A stretch of 64,000 nucleotides of DNA from Marsupella aquatica (GCA_973895155.1 OZ316899.1:2294001-2358000); one strand, 5' to 3'; positions 21,669-31,218 are shown, counted from the first letter of the stretch. Notes: generated from the letters alone by a model not told the origin. A program made the numbers and translations.

Positions 21669-24600
21669 ATGTCTGAGGGAGATCCACCGAATAAAAGAAA
21701 ACCTACCAAGACCTCCAGTAATTCGGATGCTGCAAAATTAGTAGTGACCCCTCGCACATTGTTACCCGAATTCCAGTCACCAGGAGCACCTGCACCGGGT
21801 AGTGTGTGGAAACAAGTGGGATCTATTCAAGAGGCAAGTGGCTCTTTGGAAAGGCCCACGTCGACCCGACCCCTGTTTGTAAATCTTCGTTCAGGTCCAA
21901 AACTTATTGGTTCTCAAAAGACCAAGCTCCGCCAGCAGACAGTACGTTCGGTGAACCAAATTGACTCTGGTGTGGATAGTACCACTGAGAGGGCCTTATC
22001 TCATACCGAAGGAAGAAATTTGGGTTTGCCCGAGAATACAGTTGCAGAATCGCTGGCCCAAGATAATTCTGTCGATCTTTCACAATTGGATAATCCAGAA
22101 CCACTGAGTGAAGCCAGTGGTTCGTCTTCTAGTGAGACAAGCAGCAGTTCAGGCTTGGGCAGCCCAAACCCATTTGCTACCCGATCAGCTCTTCCTTTCG
22201 TTACCCTCCTAGCTCCAACCACGATGGCTCGAAATAATGTGAGGTACGACCGGTTCTTCGGTACTTCCAAGGAGGATGCAGAGGTGTATTTGAAAGAATT
22301 TGAAGCTGCAGCTGCATCCAATGGACAGAGTCAAGACGCTGAAAAAGCCAATCTGTTTGGTGGTCTAATGAAAAAGGGTGCTCAGAAATGGTATGACCGT
22401 TTTCCGGACAAGCAGGATTGGGGGAAATTGAAGGCTGCTTTCTTGGCCAAATATAAAGAAGAAGGAGCAGCTGCGCGTGCCTTTGCCCGAATCTCACATC
22501 TGCACATGAAGAAACATGGGTCTGTGAGGAAATATGCCGACAAATTATTGGATTTGGTAGATCAATATAATCCAGCTACCTCGAAATCTACTATCAAGGA
22601 CTGGTTTATTAACGGTTTACCCTCCAGGATTGCTCGTTACGTGAGACGAGAAGGTGGCACCACTTTGGAAGAAGTACAAGAGGCAGCCCAGAAGTACGTA
22701 GACTCGGAGATTTCAGAGAGAAAACGAGTTAAGAAGGACCTGAAGAAAGACAAAAGAAAGAAGAAGAAAACGTCCAGGTCTAAATCTGACTCGGAGACGG
22801 AATCAAGTGGAAGTAGCACTAGTGAGGAGGACGAGAGTACAAATTCGAGCACTAGTGATAGTTCAAGCTCAAGTTCCGACTCAGAATCCGTTGCTCCTAA
22901 AAAGAAGAAATCCTCTGTAAAAGGGAATAATAAAGTTCCCAACCAGAAGAAGATGGATCGCATGATGGAAGAACTCTCTGGCCAATTGTCCAAGTTGAAT
23001 GTCAATATCGCCGCGGTAAAACCAGTACGAAGGTTGCCTGCTCCCATGAGAATGAACGTATGGTGCACCCGATGCAGTCAGCAGGGCCATTACCCGAACG
23101 AGTGCCCCACATTACGAACCCCGGTGAATTATGTAGATGGTCAAGAAGAGGCTGAGGAGTATGAGTACGATCCCACGTATACCGTCCAAACAGCACCCCC
23201 TGGACAGTATTTCCCACCACCTCCTGCTTCCAGACCGACTTGGGGACCACCTAAGCCCACTTTCAATAAACCAACGTCAAGACCACCCATGGGACCCCCG
23301 GGAGGATACCCACCACGAGGAATGCCGCGTCAAAAAGGGGCTTGTTGGAATTGTGGCCAACCTGATCATTATTCACCCCAGTGCCCTTATCCCAAACAGG
23401 AGGTGGGGTATACACCTGTCTGTGGGAACTGTGGAAAAGAAGGACACTTACCGGTGGAATGCCCGAATCCGGCTAAGCCTAGGCTGATGGTTCGATTTGC
23501 TCAAGAGCCAGTTAAAGAAGCAAGTCGACCTGAAGCCAAGATTCGGATGGTTTATTCTGAAGAGATGGAGCAATGCAGCTTCATTCAACATATGGATGTA
23601 AATCGGGTGGAATTAAAGCCAGATTCACTTTTTCATCAACCAGTATCCGGGGTGGTGCCTGATGTCTTGGTAAGTCATTTAGTGAAACCTGAAGTAGTTG
23701 GTATGCCGAATGATCGAGTTCAGAATCGGGATAAAGTTCTGACTAATATTTACGCAACTACTCGTTCGAAGAAAAAGGAGACCAAGAAGCACGAGCATCA
23801 GAAGGTCGCGAAAGCTCCCAAGGATGAAGGGCGCAAGCCATGTAAGGAAGGCCTCGACAAAGAAGACGACCCTGCTTATGACCGATATGACCCAAAATAC
23901 TTCTTGCCCGACATCTCTTTGGAAGTGAAAGACCATCTGGAAGAGCTAGTTAAGGAGCAAGTGCAATCTCCTAACCCACCAGTAGTAGTCAAAGCTAAAG
24001 AGCCACTGAAAAATCCAGGTTATGATATTGTTGAAGATGTCAAGAATCATCCTGCACATATCACCATTGGGGAATTATTACAGGACAATCCGGTTTATAG
24101 GCGACAGCTGAGGAGCCTCCTTGCAGGAAAACGGAGGAAGAAGAAGTTACCTTCGGTGGATGTGCTACGAACAGAGTGGGAGGACAAAGGACCGATGGAA
24201 ATTGAGGTTCAAATCCAGGGGTGTGTCATTCGGAGAGTTCCTGTGGATGGAGGAGCCAGCGTTAATCTGATTACACAGTCAGCAGCATTTAATTTGGGTT
24301 TCACTAAGTTTGAGCCCACTCCCAAGATTTTGCGCATGGCGGATCAGTCTCGTGTGGTACCCATAGGGAAGCTGACCAGAGTAGAAACTTTGATTGCTGG
24401 TGTCCCTTTTCTGTTGGATTATGTGGTTATTAATCCGGAAATACCATCCAGCTTTCCTGTTTTGTTAGGCCGACCATGGTTGTATAAGGCTCAAGTTCAG
24501 GTTAATTGGCAATCTCAAGAGCTTTCATTTGGGAAGCCTAAGGTGACTGTTAGTTGGGTTCCGGAACCACATTTTGGAGAAACACAAACAGATGATGGGT

Positions 24601-24722
24601 ACACCTCGGATTTTTCGACCTCTTCGCTAGTCCTGCAGCCATTGGAATTTGAACTGGAGGAAGTTCGTTACTTGGAAGTTTATCTGTCTGATGCTCCCAT
24701 AAAACCAACTAGGCCCTCCTGA
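21669..24722 (+). CDS. gag-pro: Element D Gag-protease polyprotein
   Basis: 1017 codons from ATG 21669. Residues 1-170: low-complexity Ser/Pro-rich. About 185-360: retrotransposon Gag capsid core (FFGTSKEDAEVYLKEFE, WYDRFPD, ISHLHMKKHGSVRKYADKL). About 355-420: Lys-rich then Ser/Glu-rich linker. Three CCHC zinc knuckles of form CX2CX4HX4C follow (CTRCSQQGHYPNEC, CWNCGQPDHYSPQC, CGNCGKEGHLPVEC), which bind RNA. At about 860 a retropepsin domain has VDGGASVNLI with the catalytic Asp and closes with VLLGRPWL. Intact. It ends in UGA at 24720; pol follows in the same frame, so Pol is probably made by readthrough. Confidence 0.95.
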   Translation: MSEGDPPNKRKPTKTSSNSDAAKLVVTPRTLLPEFQSPGAPAPGSVWKQVGSIQEASGSLERPTSTRPLFVNLRSGPKLIGSQKTKLRQQTVRSVNQIDSGVDSTTERALSHTEGRNLGLPENTVAESLAQDNSVDLSQLDNPEPLSEASGSSSSETSSSSGLGSPNPFATRSALPFVTLLAPTTMARNNVRYDRFFGTSKEDAEVYLKEFEAAAASNGQSQDAEKANLFGGLMKKGAQKWYDRFPDKQDWGKLKAAFLAKYKEEGAAARAFARISHLHMKKHGSVRKYADKLLDLVDQYNPATSKSTIKDWFINGLPSRIARYVRREGGTTLEEVQEAAQKYVDSEISERKRVKKDLKKDKRKKKKTSRSKSDSETESSGSSTSEEDESTNSSTSDSSSSSSDSESVAPKKKKSSVKGNNKVPNQKKMDRMMEELSGQLSKLNVNIAAVKPVRRLPAPMRMNVWCTRCSQQGHYPNECPTLRTPVNYVDGQEEAEEYEYDPTYTVQTAPPGQYFPPPPASRPTWGPPKPTFNKPTSRPPMGPPGGYPPRGMPRQKGACWNCGQPDHYSPQCPYPKQEVGYTPVCGNCGKEGHLPVECPNPAKPRLMVRFAQEPVKEASRPEAKIRMVYSEEMEQCSFIQHMDVNRVELKPDSLFHQPVSGVVPDVLVSHLVKPEVVGMPNDRVQNRDKVLTNIYATTRSKKKETKKHEHQKVAKAPKDEGRKPCKEGLDKEDDPAYDRYDPKYFLPDISLEVKDHLEELVKEQVQSPNPPVVVKAKEPLKNPGYDIVEDVKNHPAHITIGELLQDNPVYRRQLRSLLAGKRRKKKLPSVDVLRTEWEDKGPMEIEVQIQGCVIRRVPVDGGASVNLITQSAAFNLGFTKFEPTPKILRMADQSRVVPIGKLTRVETLIAGVPFLLDYVVINPEIPSSFPVLLGRPWLYKAQVQVNWQSQELSFGKPKVTVSWVPEPHFGETQTDDGYTSDFSTSSLVLQPLEFELEEVRYLEVYLSDAPIKPTRPS

Positions 24723-24728
24723 CAATTA
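24720..24728 (+). promoter_or_regulatory. Candidate stop-codon readthrough site between gag-pro and pol
   Basis: UGA CAA UUA. The six bases after the stop match the CARYYA context known from the tobacco mosaic virus leaky stop. Pol is open in the same frame from 24723, its track of codons starts with no ATG until about 24801, and no frameshift is needed. Confidence 0.7.
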
Positions 24729-27695
24729 ACTTCATCATCGGAAGTGGGCCCAGCAGCAGACGAACCTCCTAATACTGAGGCTAATAGGGATTTACACCAT
24801 GATATGGGAATGTCAGCTACCCTTGAGCCATTTGCACCAGAAGTATCCAAACTTGGACTTCAGCCGGCAAACCTCACGGATGGAATTGTGGATCCAAAAG
24901 CTTGTCAGAAAATCGAAATTGAGCCAGGCAAGTTTTTGAATATTGGTAAGCATATCGAAGGAGAGCTACGGGAACAGTATATCAGTTTATTAACCCAGTA
25001 TAAAGATGTCTTTGCCTGGAGTCATTCTGATTTAAAAGGTATCCATCCACATTTGGGCGAACATCGTATTGACCTTATGGAAGGAGCAGTACCTGTCCGA
25101 CAGAGACAGTACCGTTTGAATCCCAAATATTCCATCCTGGTTAAAGACGAGTTGGACAAGCTCACGACTGCTGGATTTATCTACCCGGTCTTGAGTAGTG
25201 AATGGGTCTCACCAATTGTCATTGTCCCCAAAAAGCCGGGACCCGATGGTAAAACGAAAATTCGCGTTTGTCAAGACTTCCGGAAGTTGAATGCTGCCAC
25301 TCGGAAAGATCATTATCCTTTGCCATTTATTGATCTGGTACTTGATTCAGTGGCCTTGCATGAGTTATACAGTTTTTTAGATGGGTACTCTGGTTATAAC
25401 CAGGTGTCCATTCGGAAGGAGGATCGCGACAAGACTACGTTCACCACCGACTGGGGTACATATGCATTTACCATGATGCCTTTTGGGCTGTGTAATGCCC
25501 CGGGTACTTTTCAGCGCATTATGATGATTATTTTTCAAGAATATTTGCGGCATTTCATGGAGATTTTTATTGACGACTTTTGTGTTTACGGGTCAGCGGC
25601 TGAACACCTCGTCCATTTGGAGAAGACATTTCAGAAGTGTAGAGAGGCTCAGTTGTGTCTTCATCCAGAAAAGTGCTTTATTGGTATGAAGGAGGGAATT
25701 TTGTTAGGCCATGTTATTTCACAACGCGGCATTGAGGTTGATACAGAGAAGGTTAGAGTAATTATGGAGTTGCAACCACCGACCGATTTAAAGCAGCTTC
25801 GTGCTTTTCTGGGACATGTGGGGTATTATCGTCGGTTCATTTATAAACATGCTAATATTGCCTTACCCTTAACCCAACTGTTAAAAAGTGATGTGGAATA
25901 TACATGGAATGAGGAGCGGCAGCAAGCATTCCAGTTGCTCAAGGATCGGTTAATCTCTGCACCTATTTTGTCACCCCCAGATTGGACTAAGAAGTTTCAT
26001 GTCTTCATTGACTCTTCTGCGTTCTGCATTGGAGCTAATCTCAGTCAGAAGGATGTGGAAAACCGTGACCATCCAATTTACTATGCCAGCCGCCAAATGA
26101 GTGCAGCCGAGAAAAACTACTCCGTCACTGAACGGGAAGCTTTGGCCATCGTCTTTGCGTGTAAGAAATTTCGTCACTATTTGTTGGGGTATCAGGTTAC
26201 TTTTCACACTGATCATAATTCCTTAAAATATTTGGTTAACCAAGTGGATCTCTCAGGACGAGTAGCCCGCTGGGTTTTACTACTCCAAGAATTTGATTAT
26301 GAAGTTCATGTCCGACCTGGCAAACATCATGAGAATGCAGACTTCCTATCTCGGTTACCTGGTCCGGAGAATCAGCATAATCTCTCCGATGAATTTCCTG
26401 ACGAGCATTTGTGGCACATTGAAGGGGAGTCTTCTCGATATTTTAATATTGTGCACATGCTGCTTCATGGAACGTTCCCTGAAGGCTTTAATGCGGAAGA
26501 ACGAGCTGTCTTTGCTCATAAGGTGGGTCCCTATACCATTATTCGGGGCACTTTGTTTAAACAAGGTCCTGATCAACAATTGCGACGTTGTCTAGAGGAT
26601 AGGGAACTTCCCCAAGTAATTGAAGCTTTACATTCAGGAGAAACCGGTGGGCATTATGCTGTGAATACCACAGTTAAGAAAATTTTGGATGCTGGATACT
26701 GGTGGCCTACTATGCATCGAGATACTTACAATTTTATTAAGACCTGTGATCCCTGTCAAAGGATCGGGAAGCCCACTGCTAGTTCCAAATGGCCTCTTAC
26801 GCCTATCCTTCCGTTGGCACCATTTGAGAAATGGGGGATTGATTTTATTGGCCCAATTTCTCCAGCAGCTCGGAAAAGCCGAAGCAAATATATTATTCTG
26901 GCCACTGATTATGCCACCAAATGGGTAGAGGCGAAAGCTACTCGCAAGAATGATGCTATAACCGCAGCTGCATTTCTCTTTGAGCACATTATCACCCGGT
27001 TTGGTTGTCCTTTGGAGTTGGTAAGCGATAGGGGTTTGCATTTTCTTAACTCAACTATTGAGTTAATCACTGACCTTTATCTTATCAAGCATCGCAAAAC
27101 TACTCCTTACAACCCCCGAGCTAATGGCTTAACCGAGAGAGCTAATGGCATTATGGGCAAGATTCTGAATAAAATGGTAGAATCTCACAAGACAGATTGG
27201 GATGTGAAGCTCCATTCTGCATTATGGGCTTACCGCACCGCTGAGAAGATTACAACTCTTCACACCCCCTTCTATCTGACCTATGGCCTGAATAGTATTA
27301 TTCCAATAGAATTTTCGTTACCAACGGAACGTATCTTGGTACCACACCGACTCTCTCCTTCAGATAGTCTCTCACATCGGTTTTCCAATATTGTTAAATT
27401 AGAAGAAGTTAGACTTTTAGCATTAGACCATACAGTCACCATTCAGAACCAGCGTAAACTTGCTTATGATAAGAAGCTGCGCGTAGTGCAGTTAGATGTT
27501 GGTGATTTAGCATTAGTCTTTGATTCTCGTTATATGCTATTTCCTGGGAAACTTCATACTCATTGGATTGGTCCTTACCGAGTTACACACATCTGGGATA
27601 ATGGTTCAGTTTCATTGACTACCTTAGATGGTCACCCACTTAACACTAGAATCAATGGGTTTAGGATTAAACGGTACTATGAGTCTTCCATTTAG
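24723..27695 (+). CDS. pol: Element D Pol: reverse transcriptase, RNase H, integrase
   Basis: About 990 codons, same frame as gag-pro and separated by one UGA. RT core about 25080-25720 (VPKKPGPDGKTKIRVCQDF, MMPFGLCNAPGTFQR, catalytic FIDDF at about 25567-25581). RNase H about 25980-26240 (FHVFIDSSAFC, TEREALAIVFACKKF, FHTDHNSLKYL). Integrase: zinc-binding HSGETGGH...CDPCQ about 26630-26760; catalytic D in GIDFIGP, D in SDRGLHF, E in NGLTERANGI about 26840-27150; C-terminal GPYRVTHIWDNGSV domain. No chromodomain. Intact, and all catalytic residues are present. It copies element RNA and inserts the DNA with a 5-bp staggered cut (TGCCA). Confidence 0.95.
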   Translation, partial: QLTSSSEVGPAADEPPNTEANRDLHHDMGMSATLEPFAPEVSKLGLQPANLTDGIVDPKACQKIEIEPGKFLNIGKHIEGELREQYISLLTQYKDVFAWSHSDLKGIHPHLGEHRIDLMEGAVPVRQRQYRLNPKYSILVKDELDKLTTAGFIYPVLSSEWVSPIVIVPKKPGPDGKTKIRVCQDFRKLNAATRKDHYPLPFIDLVLDSVALHELYSFLDGYSGYNQVSIRKEDRDKTTFTTDWGTYAFTMMPFGLCNAPGTFQRIMMIIFQEYLRHFMEIFIDDFCVYGSAAEHLVHLEKTFQKCREAQLCLHPEKCFIGMKEGILLGHVISQRGIEVDTEKVRVIMELQPPTDLKQLRAFLGHVGYYRRFIYKHANIALPLTQLLKSDVEYTWNEERQQAFQLLKDRLISAPILSPPDWTKKFHVFIDSSAFCIGANLSQKDVENRDHPIYYASRQMSAAEKNYSVTEREALAIVFACKKFRHYLLGYQVTFHTDHNSLKYLVNQVDLSGRVARWVLLLQEFDYEVHVRPGKHHENADFLSRLPGPENQHNLSDEFPDEHLWHIEGESSRYFNIVHMLLHGTFPEGFNAEERAVFAHKVGPYTIIRGTLFKQGPDQQLRRCLEDRELPQVIEALHSGETGGHYAVNTTVKKILDAGYWWPTMHRDTYNFIKTCDPCQRIGKPTASSKWPLTPILPLAPFEKWGIDFIGPISPAARKSRSKYIILATDYATKWVEAKATRKNDAITAAAFLFEHIITRFGCPLELVSDRGLHFLNSTIELITDLYLIKHRKTTPYNPRANGLTERANGIMGKILNKMVESHKTDWDVKLHSALWAYRTAEKITTLHTPFYLTYGLNSIIPIEFSLPTERILVPHRLSPSDSLSHRFSNIVKLEEVRLLALDHTVTIQNQRKLAYDKKLRVVQLDVGDLALVFDSRYMLFPGKLHTHWIGPYRVTHIWDNGSVSLTTLDGHPLNTRINGFRIKRYYESSI

Positions 27696-27717
27696 AATTC
27701 CACCTGGGACAGGTTGC

Positions 27718-27732
27718 AATTTAAGTGGAGGG
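27718..27732 (+). promoter_or_regulatory. Internal (central) polypurine tract of element D
   Basis: AATTTAAGTGGAGGG, identical to the tract just before the 3' LTR (31201-31215), and preceded by similar bases (GGGACAGG against GGGACACGG). It lies 22 bases after pol. Confidence 0.75.
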
Positions 27733-28078
27733 CGGTAGTTATACTTAGTTAGAATTAGTGACCCTCCCTAGTAAGTATTCGGCATATTTTTTTAATTTTT
27801 TTTAGTTACTTTCAGTTTTTACATTGGACGCTGTGAAAAGCGTCCATTGTAACTCGACGCTGGGGAAGCGTCCACTTAGTTTACAAAGGACGTTGTGCAG
27901 AGGTCCGCTTTTGTATTAGTTCAGTTGCATGAGACGCTGTGAGCCGATGACTAGGCATCTTGTACAATGGCGGATTGCGACAGCTCAACGGGACGCTGAG
28001 GAGTAAGCAGTCGCGCTTCGCCCTAGTTCACTATGGAACACGATTCTCACTGAGCTTACGGAGCTAACAAGTCACGCG
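27733..28078 (+). other. Spacer between internal polypurine tract and ORF3 of element D
   Basis: Contains LTR-like hairpins GACGCTGTGAAAAGCGTCC (27827-27845) and GACGCTGGGGAAGCGTCC (27856-27873) and degenerate ones to about 28010. No ORF. Confidence 0.6.
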
Positions 28079-30652
28079 ATGGCGGAGACTGAGCTGACGA
28101 CGCGACCAATACTCGCAGACATTCCATCGAATGCAGTGCATAGGCGGCAGTTGAAGACGGCTCTGGCAAAAATGGGCTTGAAGAAGCTGCTTCAACTTCC
28201 TTGGAAGATTTGCGAATTCAGCCTTATCGATCAAGGTGTCTGGGACGCTGAAGAAAGGATTGGTGTGCGCTCGCGTCCCAGTGTTTGGACTGAAGCGCTC
28301 ATAGCGAAGGTCTATTCGACGCCGATGGAGGGCGAGGATTTACAGAGGGTTGATTGTGAGCCTCGGGTTTATGTAGAATCCTTCTTCGCTCCAGGATCTT
28401 TCAAGAGGCGGAATGGATGGCTAGCGGCGGACTGCTTAGATAATTCTCTGCAGCGTCTATTTCGATTTCTGGCACCAATTTTCTACCCAGAAAGCCAGAC
28501 GCGCATCACTCTTTCGTTCGCTGCAACGGTGATCTGTTCATTAGAACAGACGCAGTCTATCAATTGGACGAAGGTTTTGCACCGAGTAATTCATACTCAG
28601 GTCAAAAATTTTCGTAGCAGGCTGAAAACGGGGAAAATAAGGTGTACCTACTTGGCCCCTTATTTAGCTCACATTTACCATAAGTATGACTGTCTGCTTG
28701 TCTTGGAAAAAGATTTTTATCGCAACAATCAGAGAGCATCTACCGGTGAAGCAAATTATATGCCTGAAGTACGAGAAGTCCGAGCCAATTCCACAGTGGT
28801 AGAGCTATGTGCAATACTCGACTGTGAGGAACCTGAACTGGTGGGTGAAGTTCGGAAATTGAAAGAGACAAGAGCATCAGCTGAAGGGAGTGACGATCCG
28901 ATTCTTCACCAACCAAGAGAGGCTCAAGTTGCCGAAGATGTTCCTTCAGCAATGCCAACAGGGTTGGAGCATTCTATGTCACCTCGACTCTCGTGTTCAC
29001 CTTGTGCTGCCGAGCCTATTTATGATGTTGATCAGGATAATTCTGCTTCTCGGATGAATGTTGAAGATGAGGTGAGGGTGGATGAAGAAGGTTTTTCAGG
29101 GGAACCTCTTCAACATTCTACTGCTGAGGACGAGTATGATGGATTTACTTCTACCCCTGTTTTGGTTCCCATAGAGGCAAATAGTGATGCTTTGCAGGCT
29201 TTACAGGAGTATGATTCGTCCGACTCTCTTAGTTCTAGCCCAAATATAGGTGAAATCCCTCTGGTCCAGGAGTCAGAAATATTAAGCTCAGAAATTGTGA
29301 AGCTGGTTAAAGTTGATTCGGAGGATGCAATTGTGGATATAGACGAAGTAGGTGAACCAGTGACTTCTCCCCAATCTGTCGCAAGATACCCTGCCTGGTC
29401 TACACCTGGTTCACTCATATCGATTCCTTTGGATATAACTAAGGAATTAGATGAGGCAATAGCCGCGATAGGAGCTCCTTCATTTCCGCCTGTAAAATGG
29501 GTTTCTCCTGAAGATGAGTTGATTGAAGGAGGCTCTGCTGGTTTTCCGAGTCGCAATCAGGTATCTGGTAATATGGGTATATCTGTACCCATATTGGTAC
29601 CCGAGACACCCGCTTCGACAACCAGCTCAGCACTAGTTTCATTGGCTACAAACGAGGATAAAAACATTCGGGAGGAGTTTTCAGTGACGTATACTCGAAA
29701 ATCTTGGAAACGGTTGCGCCATGCTATCAGTCGACAGATCTTTCCTGAAGCATCTTCCCAGGATTTTGAACAGGGAGAAGCACCTGTCGGAACAGACGAG
29801 CTACCCCTTCCTGTACTTTTGACAGATCGAACTAACCAGGAAGTCTCTTTACCTAGCGATAATTTTAAAGAAGAACTTCCTGTTTTAGTACCAATGCATC
29901 CCATTGCAGATCAACCAGCTACTGTTGCAAGAGAAGAATTTGAACCACTGGAGCCCGAACCTTCTGCTCCTTCGTCTCCTGTTACATTGCCAATTCGACC
30001 AGTTAAGGAGTCAGTGATTCCTTCCGCTATGCCAGATGTAATTTTCCGTTGGATAGGAGCACCAAGTGATGGAGAAGAAGACGAAGACCCTCGCATTATC
30101 AGAGTACCTCCTCGACTTCGGCATACAGTGGATTTGCCACCCCGAAATCCTATCCCTAATTTGGCTTCAATTCACAGGTGGGAGAAGAAACATTTTCGAG
30201 TAGCTTTTCGACATCTGGAGATGGAGAGCATTTTGCAGCAGCAGCAGATTTTGCCAATGACATCCCATCCGAGGATTCGTAGTTTGATTCGCACATATGA
30301 ACCTGGGAAGGCGGTTCCTCCCATTGATAAGGACAGACGACATAAGTTTTCGGAGTTCGAAATTTGGTGTTGGGTGTATATGCTTCGACGAGCTCAAGCT
30401 CCATTTCCGCCCCTTGTGCCGGAAATTCCATGGCCCTATCCATACTATGTTTGGGTTTGTCCTGGTGGGTTTGCTATTCCAATTAAATATGAGAAGAAGC
30501 TTGTTAAGCTAAGGGAGCAGTTGATTACAAAACAATGTATGCTACCGGCTTCCCAAGGGTTCAAGTCGCTTAGGTGTTTAGCGTTCCTACCTATTATTCC
30601 TTCTTATCCGGATGTGATTATTCAAGGTGTTTTATCTAGGACACAGATTTGA
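28079..30652 (+). CDS. Element D ORF3: accessory protein with plant mobile domain-like N-terminus
   Basis: 857 codons, ATG 28079 in a strong context. Residues about 30-230 form a compact domain (LLQLPWKICEF, WTEALIAKVYSTP, FFAPGSFKRRNGWLAADC, RFLAPIFYP, CTYLAPYLAHIY) that aligns in order with ORF3 of elements A and B (LPW, LTP..IAEVFGLP, F.GPSTKNGFF, RFL) and resembles the Transposase_32 type domain of plant elements (inference). Residues about 240-670 are long, acidic and Ser/Pro-rich. Residues about 680-857 are again ordered, with Trp/Pro-rich PEIPWPYPYYVWVCPGGFA. No signal peptide or clear membrane segment, so it does not look like an envelope protein despite its env-like position. It stops at UGA 30650. 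Confidence 0.8.
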   Translation: MAETELTTRPILADIPSNAVHRRQLKTALAKMGLKKLLQLPWKICEFSLIDQGVWDAEERIGVRSRPSVWTEALIAKVYSTPMEGEDLQRVDCEPRVYVESFFAPGSFKRRNGWLAADCLDNSLQRLFRFLAPIFYPESQTRITLSFAATVICSLEQTQSINWTKVLHRVIHTQVKNFRSRLKTGKIRCTYLAPYLAHIYHKYDCLLVLEKDFYRNNQRASTGEANYMPEVREVRANSTVVELCAILDCEEPELVGEVRKLKETRASAEGSDDPILHQPREAQVAEDVPSAMPTGLEHSMSPRLSCSPCAAEPIYDVDQDNSASRMNVEDEVRVDEEGFSGEPLQHSTAEDEYDGFTSTPVLVPIEANSDALQALQEYDSSDSLSSSPNIGEIPLVQESEILSSEIVKLVKVDSEDAIVDIDEVGEPVTSPQSVARYPAWSTPGSLISIPLDITKELDEAIAAIGAPSFPPVKWVSPEDELIEGGSAGFPSRNQVSGNMGISVPILVPETPASTTSSALVSLATNEDKNIREEFSVTYTRKSWKRLRHAISRQIFPEASSQDFEQGEAPVGTDELPLPVLLTDRTNQEVSLPSDNFKEELPVLVPMHPIADQPATVAREEFEPLEPEPSAPSSPVTLPIRPVKESVIPSAMPDVIFRWIGAPSDGEEDEDPRIIRVPPRLRHTVDLPPRNPIPNLASIHRWEKKHFRVAFRHLEMESILQQQQILPMTSHPRIRSLIRTYEPGKAVPPIDKDRRHKFSEFEIWCWVYMLRRAQAPFPPLVPEIPWPYPYYVWVCPGGFAIPIKYEKKLVKLREQLITKQCMLPASQGFKSLRCLAFLPIIPSYPDVIIQGVLSRTQI

Positions 30653-30664
30653 AGGACACCATTT

Positions 30665-31141
30665 ATGAGAGATATCAAACGGTGTTGTCATTTATATGTA
30701 TATAAGCCGTTACTTTTGCAGCATCCTGCAATTGTTTCCTTCTTTCTCCTTCGAATTGATATTTATCTGCTCATGTGGGACATCAAAGCTACTATGGATT
30801 GTTGGAATTCTTTACCCCGTGCTTTCCAACATTCCTTTGAAGGCAAGATCAAACTGGGAGGACATGCTATTCAACACTTTGTTATTGATCCAGGCTCTCG
30901 AATTAATTTCCTCTCCCACAGACTGTGCCAGCAATTTGTTCATCAAGAAGTACAACCGATATCTGCTCAGATATCAATCGATGGACGAATCATTAATCTT
31001 TGGGGAAGAGTTAAAGGAGTCCCAATACAGATCGGAGAAGAATTCCATGACCTCGATTTTTATATTCTGGATTCGGATATCTCCCAACTCCCGTCAATGA
31101 TTTTGAGCACTACTTGGATTATTAAGCCAGAATATTATTAA
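30665..31141 (+). CDS. Element D second retropepsin-like domain, downstream of ORF3
   Basis: Open in the same frame as ORF3 and separated from it by one UGA at 30650. ATG at 30665; a domain start after ATG 30773 or 30794 is also possible. The order of motifs matches the element's own protease: GKIKLGGHAIQHFVIDPGS (cf. VPVDGGAS), a middle block SIDGRIINLWGRVKGVPIQI (cf. the protease block ending RVVPIGKLTRV), then MILSTTWI (cf. VLLGRPWL). The catalytic D[TS]G is DPG here, so activity is doubtful. A hydrophobic stretch (IVSFFLLRIDIYLLMW) precedes it. It may be a C-terminal domain of ORF3 reached by readthrough, a separate protein, or a relic. Confidence 0.7.
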   Translation: MRDIKRCCHLYVYKPLLLQHPAIVSFFLLRIDIYLLMWDIKATMDCWNSLPRAFQHSFEGKIKLGGHAIQHFVIDPGSRINFLSHRLCQQFVHQEVQPISAQISIDGRIINLWGRVKGVPIQIGEEFHDLDFYILDSDISQLPSMILSTTWIIKPEYY

Positions 31142-31200
31142 TGAAGAACATGTCACTCGCTTCTGATTCAATTCGGTCATGTCTTGTGGGGACACGGCGA

Positions 31201-31218
31201 AATTTAAGTGGAGGGCTA
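31201..31218 (+). promoter_or_regulatory. Polypurine tract before the 3' LTR of element D
   Basis: AATTTAAGTGGAGGGCTA directly precedes the 3' LTR start at 31219; it primes plus-strand DNA synthesis in this class of element. Confidence 0.85.

Noticed and set aside
28079-30652. ORF3 of element D as an envelope gene
   Set aside because: Position fits, but there is no signal peptide or convincing membrane anchor, and the N-terminal domain aligns with ORF3 of elements A and B.
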